Positions 1 through 5,820 of a stretch of 9,074 bases of DNA are shown here, piece after piece. The notes below the pieces were generated by a model that was given only the letters and a program-made list of their open reading frames with translations, ran no database searches and was not told the origin of the DNA. Each line of letters begins with the position of its first letter. The stretch's first letter is position 1. A program made the position numbers and the translations under genes. The stretch covers positions 11,341 to 20,414 of the forward strand of contig CALMRM010000239.1 in NCBI GenBank assembly GCA_937871605.1. The letters are read 5' to 3'. The DNA comes from an uncultured Terriglobus sp. (GTDB taxonomy: Bacteria; Acidobacteriota; Terriglobia; Terriglobales; Acidobacteriaceae).

Positions 1-709
1 CTGCAAGGTAGGCCTGTCGGCCAGCCAGGCCGGCATTGCCCATGGCTTCGGCCATCAGAACGGGTTCGCGTGCCTCCGCACTCGCCGTGTTCATCAGGAC
101 AGCGTCGAATCCCATTTCCATGGCCACGGCGGCGTCGCTGGCGGTGCCCACGCCTGCGTCCACAATCAGGGGTACTTCCGTGATCATCTCGCGAAGGATG
201 CGGAGGTTGGCGGTATTTTGCAGACCCAGGCCCGAGCCGATGGGCGCGCCCAGTGGCATGACCGCAGCCGCCCCGGCATCGATGAGACGCCGCGCAAACA
301 CAATATCATCAGACGTATACGGCAGAACCGTGAAGCCTTCCTTCACCAAGACCTCGGTCGCGTAAAGCGTACCCGCCACATCGGGGTACAGGGTACGTCG
401 GTCGCCAATGACTTCGATCTTGACCCAGTCTGAGAGACCCACCTCACGCGCCAGCCGTGCCGCACGGATTGCCTCATCACCGGTGTAACAGCCCGCCGTG
501 TTGGGCAGGAGGAAGTAGCGTTCCGGATCGATGAAGTCGAGCAGCGATTCCGTGGCGCGGTTGAGATTCACCCGGCGGACGGCCACGGTCACCATTTCTG
601 TGCCAGAGCTTTCCAGGGCACTGCGCGTCTGCGCGCCGTCGCGGTATTTGCCCGTGCCAACGATCAGCCTGGATTGAAAGGCCCTGCCCGCAAGTACCAG
701 TGGTTCCAT
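1..709 (-). CDS. thiG: Thiazole synthase ThiG (3' end cut off by window edge)
   Basis: Cytoplasmic enzyme that makes the thiazole phosphate half of thiamin from 1-deoxyxylulose 5-phosphate, dehydroglycine/iminoglycine and sulfur carried on ThiS thiocarboxylate. The minus-strand frame is open from ATG 709 to base 1 (236 codons); about 20-25 C-terminal residues lie outside. Seen: VGTGKY (residues 17-22), NTAGC (70-74), KIEVIGD (97-103) with K97 matching the Schiff-base lysine of the family, the phosphate-binding run around GAPIGSGLG, and PLIVDAGVGTASDAA near the C-terminus. The order and spacing match a (beta/alpha)8 ThiG. A GGAG lies 5 bases before the ATG, and the N-terminus (MEPLVLAGR) is normal for the family. 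No thiS, thiC or other thiamin gene is visible. The leader upstream carries a terminator-like hairpin, but I see no THI-box (TPP riboswitch) core. Identification is essentially certain. Confidence 0.97.
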   Translation of the reverse strand, partial: MEPLVLAGRAFQSRLIVGTGKYRDGAQTRSALESSGTEMVTVAVRRVNLNRATESLLDFIDPERYFLLPNTAGCYTGDEAIRAARLAREVGLSDWVKIEVIGDRRTLYPDVAGTLYATEVLVKEGFTVLPYTSDDIVFARRLIDAGAAAVMPLGAPIGSGLGLQNTANLRILREMITEVPLIVDAGVGTASDAAVAMEMGFDAVLMNTASAEAREPVLMAEAMGNAGLAGRQAYLA

Positions 710-777
710 GGCTCCATTTTAGAGCGGGGCCGGACCGCCTGGCGCGCCATCTTGCAGGGCGCAGGTTCGGTCGCAGT

Positions 778-813
778 AAGAACAAAGGCCCGCGCCAAAG
801 ATCGACGCGGGCC
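778..813 (-). terminator. Intrinsic terminator-like hairpin upstream of thiG
   Basis: Perfect 8-bp GC stem, GGCCCGCG (787-794) against CGCGGGCC (806-813), with an 11-base loop. Read on the minus strand it is followed by TTTGTTCTT (786 down to 778), a moderate U-tract; the plus strand has no U-tract after it. It lies about 70 bases before the thiG ATG. It therefore either ends a short upstream RNA or acts as an attenuator in the thiG leader. The interrupted U-run keeps confidence moderate. Confidence 0.55.
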
Positions 814-834
814 CTGCCGGTAGACTGTTGAGAT

Positions 835-939
835 TGACCTGAGGCGTCCACTCTTGCGGAGGGCCTCGGCGGAGATAGCCGACTGATCGTGCTGTCAGCG
901 AAATGCCAGGTCTAGAGCGGACGCTCTAAGCCTCAGTCA
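835..939 (-). ncRNA. Candidate structured RNA (small RNA or thiG leader)
   Basis: Bases 835-845 (TGACCTGAGGC) pair with 930-939 (GCCTCAGTCA) as a 10-bp helix with one bulged base. Inside lies a perfect inverted repeat, TAGAGCG (913-919)/CGCTCTA (922-928), which would fold as a 6-bp stem with a 4-base loop. A weaker CTGA/TCAG hairpin falls between them. The minus strand is preferred because a terminator-like hairpin follows about 20 bases downstream on that strand, giving an RNA of roughly 150-200 nt. I do not recognise the family: it is not a TPP riboswitch, tmRNA, RNase P RNA or 4.5S RNA by their usual signature sequences. Pairing is seen directly; transcription and function are inferred. 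Confidence 0.35.
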
Positions 940-994
940 CCTCACGTACTGTTGAACCACACAAATAACTGTCAGATTTCATAGGCTGGATCAT
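926..994 (-). CDS. Possible 22-aa leader peptide ORF
   Basis: ATG at 994 with stop TAG at 926, encoding 22 residues (begins MIQPMKSDS, ends VREVTEA). A second in-frame ATG at 982 would give 18 residues. AAAGGAGG abuts the first ATG and lies 12 bases before the second, so initiation at the second is more natural. The ORF runs through one arm of the outer helix (930-939), and its stop codon overlaps the 913-928 hairpin. A translating ribosome would therefore disrupt both, the arrangement expected of a regulatory leader peptide upstream of a terminator. There is no run of one amino acid to suggest what would be sensed. It resembles no peptide I know, and so short an ORF may be chance. Confidence 0.25.
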   Translation of the reverse strand: MIQPMKSDSYLCGSTVREVTEA

Positions 995-1003
995 CCTCCT
1001 TTC
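984..1003 (-). promoter_or_regulatory. Extended Shine-Dalgarno complementary to the 16S 3' end
   Basis: The minus strand reads GAAAGGAGG-A-TGATCCAGCC. Apart from the single extra A, this is the complement of the conserved 16S rRNA 3' terminus (GGCUGGAUCACCUCCUUUC). The match covers about 19 positions, far beyond the 5-8 of a usual ribosome binding site. The sequences on either side do not resemble 16S rRNA, so it does not look like a broken rRNA gene. The match is seen directly; its use as a ribosome binding or 16S-pairing site is inferred. Confidence 0.4.
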
Positions 1004-1083
1004 CCGTGTATCGCTACTGTACGCCGCACACAGAAATCCTGCAAGGCGGGCGTGGTCGTGAGCACGGCGTCCCCAGGCCTACC

Positions 1084-1089
1084 TATACT
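1084..1089 (+). promoter_or_regulatory. Possible -10 box of prepilin peptidase
   Basis: TATACT differs from the sigma-70 consensus at one position. It ends 6 bases before ATG 1096, so transcription would begin at or next to the A of the start codon (leaderless mRNA). No clear -35 hexamer is present 16-18 bases upstream, and no Shine-Dalgarno precedes the ATG. Confidence 0.3.
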
Positions 1090-1095
1090 GCCGAC

Positions 1096-2013
1096 ATGGG
1101 TGGTGCGCTACTAGTCGGGCTGTGCGGAGCAGTCCTGGGGCTGCTCGCCGGCAGCTTTCTGAATGTCTGCATTGCGCGCCTGCCGCAGGGGAGCTCCATC
1201 GTTGCGCCGCGCTCGCACTGCGACACCTGCGGCCATCCGGTCAGATGGTACGACAACGTCCCGGTCCTCAGCTTCCTTCTGCTGAAAGGCCGCTGCCGCG
1301 ACTGCGGACATGCAATCGGCTGGCGTGTGCCGGCGGTCGAACTCCTGACCGGCGGCTGGTTCGCCCTGGGCTTTCTGCCGCTCACAGCGGCTCCGGCGCT
1401 CTGGTCTGACGCATGTTTCCGGCTGCTCCTGAACCAGATCGCGTTCTGCGCCGTCGGTGCCCTGCTGATCGCGCTGGCGATCATCGATTGGCAGTGGCAG
1501 CGCTTGCCGGACGTGCTGACCATCCCCGGCGTTATGTTCGGCTTTCTGCTCACCTGTACCGATGCCATGTTCCTCGGTGAGAACGAGTACAACCTCGTGT
1601 TGCACCGCACGGTCAACATCAACGCCGCAGGTGCGGGTCGCAGTACGGGCAACATCTTTATGACGGGGCCGGAGCACCTGGTCTACGGTCGCCTGTTATC
1701 TATCGTGGTGTGCTTTCTGCTGCTCTATGGCACCCGCGCAGCGTACCGGGCCATGCGCAAGCGCGATGGCATGGGGCTGGGCGACGCCAAACTGCTGGCC
1801 CTGATTGCTGCTTTCCTGGGATTCGCACCGGCCCTGCTGGCGCTGTTCGCGGGCACGCTGCTGGCCACACTCTTCGCGGTGGCCCTGCTGGTACGCGGAC
1901 GTGCAACGGCTGCCACACGCCTGCCGTTTGGCAGCTTTCTGGCCGCGGGCGGCATGCTTGCGGCGCTGGCGGGAGCTCCGCTAGTCAACTGGTATGTGGG
2001 ACTCTTCCGCTAA
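1096..2013 (+). CDS. pilD: Prepilin peptidase / N-methyltransferase (A24 family)
   Basis: Inner-membrane aspartyl protease that removes the leader of type IV pilins or type II secretion pseudopilins and methylates the new N-terminus. From ATG 1096 the product is 305 aa. Seen: LAGSFLNVCIARLP (17-30), typical of the family's first membrane segment; the cytoplasmic domain with two CxxC pairs (C42/C45 and C67/C70) and RWYDNVPVLSFLLLKGRC between them; catalytic D131 in IIDWQWQRLP; and D230 in the GLGDAK motif; then hydrophobic segments to the end. Spacing between the two aspartates is 99 residues, longer than in typical PilD, owing to a Gly/Asn-rich loop at roughly 156-196. The frame extends upstream to GTG 1006, but those 30 residues are polar, lack family resemblance and have no ribosome binding site. 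No pilus or secretion genes are in view, so the substrate is unknown. Family assignment is firm; the pilD/gspO/comC choice is not. Confidence 0.93.
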   Translation: MGGALLVGLCGAVLGLLAGSFLNVCIARLPQGSSIVAPRSHCDTCGHPVRWYDNVPVLSFLLLKGRCRDCGHAIGWRVPAVELLTGGWFALGFLPLTAAPALWSDACFRLLLNQIAFCAVGALLIALAIIDWQWQRLPDVLTIPGVMFGFLLTCTDAMFLGENEYNLVLHRTVNINAAGAGRSTGNIFMTGPEHLVYGRLLSIVVCFLLLYGTRAAYRAMRKRDGMGLGDAKLLALIAAFLGFAPALLALFAGTLLATLFAVALLVRGRATAATRLPFGSFLAAGGMLAALAGAPLVNWYVGLFR

Positions 2014-2106
2014 GCCGGAGTCGTGCTCCGCACTGGAGACTGTATACCGTGACCAACGGCACCACTGCTTGTGCGCCGGGCTAAGCTGCGCAGCTCGTGC
2101 GACAGA

Positions 2107-2112
2107 TATGAT
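2107..2112 (+). promoter_or_regulatory. Possible -10 box of the nuoA operon
   Basis: TATGAT matches five of six consensus positions and would start transcription near 2119, about 22 bases before nuoA. The expected -35 position (near 2084-2089, AGCTGC) is poor, so this is a suggestion only. I see no terminator after the prepilin peptidase gene in 2014-2100, so readthrough is also possible. Confidence 0.3.
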
Positions 2113-2140
2113 GGAGAAAGATGCATCGTAAAGGAACGGC

Positions 2141-2551
2141 ATGAATTCGAGTCATCCCTATATCTGGAACTACCTGCCGCTGGCGCTGCAGATGCTGGTG
2201 GCACTGGGTCTCGCCTTTGGCATGGTTGCCGGATCGTTCTTTATCGGCAAGAAGCGGCAAAGCAAGGTCAAGGCGGGCGCGTACGAGTGCGGCATGGAAC
2301 CCATTGGCGATGCGCGCGGTCGGTTCTCCGTGCGGTTTTACATGGTGGCCATGCTGTTCATTCTGTTCGATGTGGAAGCGGTCTTTATGCTGCCCTGGGC
2401 GGTGGTCTTCCGGCAGTTGCCCGCGCTGACTGGGTCGCGCTTCTTCGGCTTCTGGGAGATGGTGGTCTATCTGGCCTTTGTGGCGGTCGGGCTCTTCTAT
2501 GCCTGGAAAAAAGGCGTGCTGGATTGGGCGAACGACAAGGCGGACCTGTAA
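2141..2551 (+). CDS. nuoA: NADH-quinone oxidoreductase subunit A
   Basis: Small membrane subunit of complex I (ND3 homologue), at the junction between the membrane arm and the quinone-reducing arm. 136 aa, normal length. Three hydrophobic segments are visible, at about 12-35, 66-90 and 101-122. The conserved loop contains YECGMEP (48-54), whose Cys corresponds to the one exposed in the deactive state of mitochondrial ND3. It is followed by RFSVRFYMVAMLFILFDVEAV, with the membrane acidic residues D77 and E79. AAGGA at 2131-2135 gives a 5-base spacing to the ATG. The stop TAA (2549-2551) shares its last base with the nuoC ATG (TAATG). In most bacteria nuoB follows directly; here it does not. 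Confidence 0.97.
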   Translation: MNSSHPYIWNYLPLALQMLVALGLAFGMVAGSFFIGKKRQSKVKAGAYECGMEPIGDARGRFSVRFYMVAMLFILFDVEAVFMLPWAVVFRQLPALTGSRFFGFWEMVVYLAFVAVGLFYAWKKGVLDWANDKADL

Positions 2552-3033
2552 TGGCCGAGGCTCTGTTGACTCTGGATGCGGTGCGCGAGGCGCTGCCCGA
2601 CAACGCTGCTCTAACAACGTTGCGTGACCTTGCTGTGAGTGCAAAGTTCGACCGCAACGAACTGACCATAACGGTAGCGCCCGGCAACATTGTGGCGGCC
2701 GCGCGGGCGGTACAGGCAGCCGGCTATAACTTTTTTGAAGATTGCACGGCGGTCGACTGGTACCCCAGCGAACCGCGCTTTCAGATGACGTACCACATCG
2801 TCTCCACCACGCTGAAACAGCGGGTGCGGTTGGCCGTGCTGCTGGAGGGCGACGATCCGGCGGTGGATTCCATCACGTCCGTCTGGCCTTCGTCTAACTT
2901 CTATGAGCGCGAAGTCTTCGACCTGTTCGGCATCCGTTTTGTGGGGCACCCGAACCTGGTCCGCATCATGATGCCGCTGGACTGGAAGGGCCATCCCCTG
3001 CGCAAGAATTATCCAGTGGAAGGCTACCGCTGA
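2551..3033 (+). CDS. nuoC: NADH-quinone oxidoreductase subunit C
   Basis: Peripheral-arm 30-kDa subunit of complex I, packed against NuoD near the quinone site; it has no cofactor of its own. 160 aa, not fused to NuoD. The middle contains AVDWYPSEPRFQMTYHIVST. The C-terminal third contains the family signature NFYEREVFDLFGIRF, then GHPNLVRIMMP and GHPLRKNYP, as in PS00542-type proteins. The frame is open well upstream through nuoA, but homology begins at ATG 2551, which overlaps the nuoA stop by one base and has AAGG about 10 bases upstream. The stop TGA (3031-3033) in turn overlaps the next ATG. It directly follows nuoA, so the usual nuoB is absent. Confidence 0.97.
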   Translation: MAEALLTLDAVREALPDNAALTTLRDLAVSAKFDRNELTITVAPGNIVAAARAVQAAGYNFFEDCTAVDWYPSEPRFQMTYHIVSTTLKQRVRLAVLLEGDDPAVDSITSVWPSSNFYEREVFDLFGIRFVGHPNLVRIMMPLDWKGHPLRKNYPVEGYR

Positions 3034-3413
3034 TGTTGGCCGTTCCGGTCTCCGTCTCACATGCATCGTATGTGCAAGCAGCGGAATCGCGGTATCTTTC
3101 ACTCGTCCTAAAAACGTCGCACTATAGCGGTAAGCTCACAGAACACTGCATAGACGATGTGGCTTGCAATCACGTCACATTAGGTTTGAGATTGCCTGAT
3201 GGCAAGCTGCTGAACTTGTCTGGAAGACGGCTGGTCGCCATGTGTGCGGATGGCGCAACGCCATGTCATCCTCTCGGGTACGTCTTTCTAAGGCAAGGGC
3301 TTCGCTATGAAGTGAGTGACGAGGGTGAGCTGACAATCACAAAGCAGAACAAAGTTGTTACTTCTGAGTCGGGTACTTTGGATCGGGCAAGTGCCTCCGA
3401 TAGAACGCACTAA
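3033..3413 (+). CDS. Hypothetical protein, 126 aa, between nuoC and nuoD
   Basis: I do not recognise this protein. Its ATG shares one base with the nuoC stop (TGATG), and GGAAGG lies 9 bases upstream, so translation coupled to nuoC is likely. The first 17 residues (MLAVPVSVSHASYVQAA) are weakly hydrophobic and end in a signal-peptidase-like Ala site. They lack the basic start and long core of a normal signal peptide, so export is uncertain. The rest reads as a small beta-rich domain (TLGLRLPDGKLLNLSGRRLV, then GLRYEVSDEGELTITK) with four cysteines in two pairs, C39/C45 and C71/C78, which could form disulfides or bind metal. The tail (about 108-126) is polar and probably disordered. GC is about 50% by hand count against roughly 60% or more in nuoC and nuoD, suggesting recent acquisition or relaxed selection. 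It could be a genus-restricted gene. Confidence 0.6.
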   Translation: MLAVPVSVSHASYVQAAESRYLSLVLKTSHYSGKLTEHCIDDVACNHVTLGLRLPDGKLLNLSGRRLVAMCADGATPCHPLGYVFLRQGLRYEVSDEGELTITKQNKVVTSESGTLDRASASDRTH

Positions 3414-3439
3414 GTCGCACGCGAGCAAGGAGCAAGCAT

Positions 3440-4693
3440 ATGTCACCCGTAGCCGCCCCAGAAATGGTGAACCCAGGCATTAACGACGTCATCGAGGACG
3501 CGAAGCGCCACGCCAAGGATCCCGCGCAGGACCAGACCATGGTGCTGAACATGGGGCCGCAGCACCCCTCCACCCATGGTGTCTTGCGGCTAGTGCTGGA
3601 AATTGACGGCGAAACCGTCGTGAGCATGGCACCGGATATCGGCTACCTGCACACCGGCATTGAGAAGACGGCGGAGGCGAAGTTCTACCAGCAGGTGGTG
3701 CCGCTGACCGACCGCATCGACTACCTGTCGCCGATGTGCAACAACCTGTGCTACTGCCTGGCGGTGGAAAAACTGCTCGGGTTGGAGATTCCGGAACGCG
3801 CGCAGACCATACGCGTGCTGCTGAACGAGCTAACACGCATCCAGAGCCACCTGGTGTGGCTGGGCACGCACGCCATGGACATCGGTGCCCTCACCGTCTT
3901 CCTGTACTGCTTCCGCGAGCGCGAGGAGTTGCTGCGGCTGTTTGAGGCGGTCGCCGGCCAGCGCATGATGACCAGCTACTTCCGCATCGGCGGCCTCAGC
4001 ATGGAGCCGCCAGCAGGCTGGTTTGCGCGGGTACAAAAGTTCCTGAACATGATGCCCAGCAAGATCGCTGAGTACGAGGGGCTGCTGTCGGGCAATCCCA
4101 TCTGGTACTCGCGGCTGAAGGGTGTGGGCTATCTGTCGCCGGAGGATGCGGTACGCCTTGGCGTGACCGGGCCGCCGCTGCGCGCGTCGGGCGTGGACTG
4201 GGACCTGCGCCGCGACATGCCGTACACGGGATACGAGAAGTACCAGTTCAAGGTGCCCATCTCGCACGATGGCGACGTGTGGGCACGCTACACCATCCGG
4301 CTGGAAGAAATGTACGAGTCGATCAAGATCGCGCAGCAGGCGCTGGACCGTATGCCTGAAGGCCGCATTACAGCGGACGCTCCCAAAATCATTCTCCCGG
4401 ACCGCGAAGAGATGAAGACGCAGATGGAATCCCTCATCCACCACTTTAAGATCGTCACGGAAGGCTTCGGTGTCCCGGCGGGTGAGGTTTTTCAAACGGT
4501 AGAGTCGCCACGCGGCGTCATGGGCTACTACGTGGTGAGCGACGGCACCAACAAGCCGTTGCGCGTGCACATGCGCAATCCAAGCTATGCCACGCTGCAG
4601 GCGCTGGAGACCATGTGCAAAGGCAAGCTCTTGGGCGATGTGGTGGCGGTGATCGGTTCGATTGACATCGTGCTGGGTGAGATCGACCGGTAA
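3440..4693 (+). CDS. nuoD: NADH-quinone oxidoreductase subunit D
   Basis: 49-kDa subunit of complex I, related to the [NiFe]-hydrogenase large subunit, forming the quinone-reduction site together with NuoB. 417 aa, normal for a stand-alone NuoD, with about 30 poorly conserved N-terminal residues. Seen: NMGPQHPSTHG (37-47), with H42 matching the quinone-site histidine; YLHTGIEK (69-76, PS00535-type); Y83, aligning with the quinone-contacting tyrosine; MCNNLCYCLAVEKLLG; LNELTRIQSHLVWLG; and the C-terminal SIDIVLGEIDR. Start ATG 3440 is supported by AAGGAG at 3427-3432, 7 bases upstream. It is followed 14 bases after the stop by a strong terminator, so it may be the last gene of the first transcription unit. 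No residue needed for function appears missing. Confidence 0.98.
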   Translation: MSPVAAPEMVNPGINDVIEDAKRHAKDPAQDQTMVLNMGPQHPSTHGVLRLVLEIDGETVVSMAPDIGYLHTGIEKTAEAKFYQQVVPLTDRIDYLSPMCNNLCYCLAVEKLLGLEIPERAQTIRVLLNELTRIQSHLVWLGTHAMDIGALTVFLYCFREREELLRLFEAVAGQRMMTSYFRIGGLSMEPPAGWFARVQKFLNMMPSKIAEYEGLLSGNPIWYSRLKGVGYLSPEDAVRLGVTGPPLRASGVDWDLRRDMPYTGYEKYQFKVPISHDGDVWARYTIRLEEMYESIKIAQQALDRMPEGRITADAPKIILPDREEMKTQMESLIHHFKIVTEGFGVPAGEVFQTVESPRGVMGYYVVSDGTNKPLRVHMRNPSYATLQALETMCKGKLLGDVVAVIGSIDIVLGEIDR

Positions 4694-4707
4694 TCAATAG
4701 AGAGCAG

Positions 4708-4750
4708 AAAGCGCCGGTTCAGACCTGCTTGTGGCTGAACCGGCGCTTTT
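4708..4750 (+). terminator. Strong intrinsic terminator after nuoD
   Basis: Perfect 15-bp inverted repeat, bases 4708-4722 (AAAGCGCCGGTTCAG) against 4735-4749, with a 12-base loop, ending in TTTT and then GCCTTT. It begins 14 bases after the nuoD stop. The A/U flanks make it partly usable from the other strand too, but the neighbouring genes are all on the plus strand. It divides the nuo cluster into two parts unless readthrough occurs. Confidence 0.88.
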
Positions 4751-4788
4751 GCCTTTACGGCACATCTGCGCAGGAGGATACTGACCGC

Positions 4789-5325
4789 ATGGCGACCGCA
4801 GTGCACATCCCGGTGAGCGAATATCTGGCGACTAGCTACGAGCCTGACTGTGACTATGTTGACGGCGAGGTCGAGGAGCGTAACGTGGGAGAACAGTACC
4901 ACGCTTTTGTGCAGACGGCGATTGCCGTTATCTTCTATGCGAATCGCAAGGCGTGGGGTTTTCGGTCACTTACAGAGCTTCGGCTACAGGTTTCTGCGAC
5001 GCGGTATCGCGTACCAGATGTCTGCGTCATCCCCGCCTCAGAGCCAATCGTCCCCATCCCAATGAAGCCTCCCGTGGTTTGCATTGAGGTGCTGTCGCCG
5101 GAGGATCGCTTTCAGCGCGTCGTCAAGCGGGTGCAGGACTACCGCAGCATGGGTGTGGAACACATCTGGATTATCGACCCGCAAACGCGGGAGTGCTGGA
5201 CTATAGATCATGCCAGTGGTGGTGCTATTCCCATGTTCGAGGATGCGTTCACGATTCCGGGCACACCGGTGCGAGTGGCAATAGCTGATATTTTCGAAGA
5301 GATCGACTCTGCTCCCAAAAGCTAG
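4789..5325 (+). CDS. Uma2-family (DUF820) restriction-endonuclease-like protein
   Basis: 178 aa protein with the PD-(D/E)XK nuclease-like fold of the Uma2 family, abundant in cyanobacteria and several soil phyla and mostly of unknown role. Seen: N-terminal SEYLATSYEPDCDYVDGEVEER (10-31), the usual entry region; E35 and H38 at the position of the first helix; VPDVCVI (75-81) with D77; IEVLSPEDR (99-107) with E100; then VKRVQDYRSMGVEHIWIIDP, the conserved C-terminal core. The catalytic-type residues are therefore present. The ATG at 4789 is preferred over the in-frame TTG 20 codons upstream, which lies inside the terminator hairpin, and AGGAGG at 4772-4777 supports it. It stands between nuoD and the nuoE block with no overlap to either. 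The biological target is unknown, and a link to complex I is not implied. Confidence 0.88.
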   Translation: MATAVHIPVSEYLATSYEPDCDYVDGEVEERNVGEQYHAFVQTAIAVIFYANRKAWGFRSLTELRLQVSATRYRVPDVCVIPASEPIVPIPMKPPVVCIEVLSPEDRFQRVVKRVQDYRSMGVEHIWIIDPQTRECWTIDHASGGAIPMFEDAFTIPGTPVRVAIADIFEEIDSAPKS

Positions 5326-5379
5326 TCAGGCTGACCGGGCCCATGGCTGGCGCATCCTAGCGCTTCAGAGGTGATCGCC

Positions 5380-5820
5380 ATGCCGCATGAAGCCAGCGCA
5401 CAGGCCAACCTGGACGAGCAACTTGCCAGCAACAGCACCCGCATGGTGGACATAATAAGCAGCCAGACCAACGTGGAGATCACGCGCAGCCTCCAGCTCT
5501 GCTTTTCATCGCCGGAGGAGTCCTGCGCGGTGGCGATGACACGGGCGCTCTTTGCCAAGGGCACGCGGGTACTGCAGAGTGAGCCGGAGAAGAAGGCCGA
5601 TGGCCGGTTCCACATTCGCGTGGGCGTCAAGCGCAGCATCCGTGATGCGGTGCGGGAGGAGTTTGTGGCGGACATGGTGCACACGGCGGCGGCCATGAAC
5701 GGCACCTACGATGGCTGGAACCTGCTGCCGAACCAGCCCGCGGAAGAGACGCAAACGCACGCGGAAACACCGGACGTGCAGCACTCGCCCGCTGCGGACC
5801 TGCCCGTGGGACCGCAGTGA
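5380..5820 (+). CDS. RraB-like protein (RNase E inhibitor family)
   Basis: 146 aa. The pattern matches the RraB family (regulator of RNase E activity B). It has a beta-strand/helix unit, SLQLCFSSPEESCAVAMTRALFAKGTRVL, like the corresponding stretch of E. coli RraB. A strand in HIRVGVKRSI and a helix REEFVADMVHTAAAM follow, ending in the hallmark YDGW (110-113). In E. coli, RraB binds RNase E and lowers mRNA cleavage. Here the target is unknown and similarity is moderate. The C-terminal 30 residues are Pro/Glu/Thr-rich and unlike the acidic tail of E. coli RraB. ATG 5380 has AGAGGTGA 6 bases upstream; a GTG at 5371 lies inside that site. The stop overlaps the next GTG start by 4 bases (GTGA), linking it to the nuoE block. 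Family assignment rests on recollected alignment and needs a profile search. Confidence 0.7.
   Translation: MPHEASAQANLDEQLASNSTRMVDIISSQTNVEITRSLQLCFSSPEESCAVAMTRALFAKGTRVLQSEPEKKADGRFHIRVGVKRSIRDAVREEFVADMVHTAAAMNGTYDGWNLLPNQPAEETQTHAETPDVQHSPAADLPVGPQ

Larger units (their letters stand above)
710..1095. other. Intergenic region between thiG and prepilin peptidase
   Basis: About 385 bases between divergent start codons with no convincing ordinary gene. From left to right it holds the thiG ribosome binding site (GGAG near 715), the minus-strand terminator-like hairpin, the paired element, the small ORF with its extended Shine-Dalgarno, and the TATACT box in front of the prepilin peptidase. 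A 124-codon minus-strand frame covering 477-851 exists, but it lies mostly over thiG in another frame and has no family resemblance. Confidence 0.7.

Noticed and set aside
710..1000. TPP riboswitch in the thiG leader
   Set aside because: CTGAGG occurs on the minus strand, but the conserved CUGAGA plus ACCUGAUCUGG...CGUAGGGA core is not found in the right order on either strand.
984..1003. Truncated 16S rRNA gene on the plus strand
   Set aside because: Only the last ~19 nt match, with an insertion. The sequence before it shows none of the conserved 3' helix of 16S rRNA, and no tRNA or 23S follows.
1006..1095. Upstream GTG start for the prepilin peptidase
   Set aside because: The added 30 residues are polar, precede the normal family N-terminus and would need a start without a ribosome binding site.
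3830..4570. 246-codon minus-strand ORF opposite nuoD
   Set aside because: It mirrors nuoD codon bias and has no recognisable domain or ribosome binding site.
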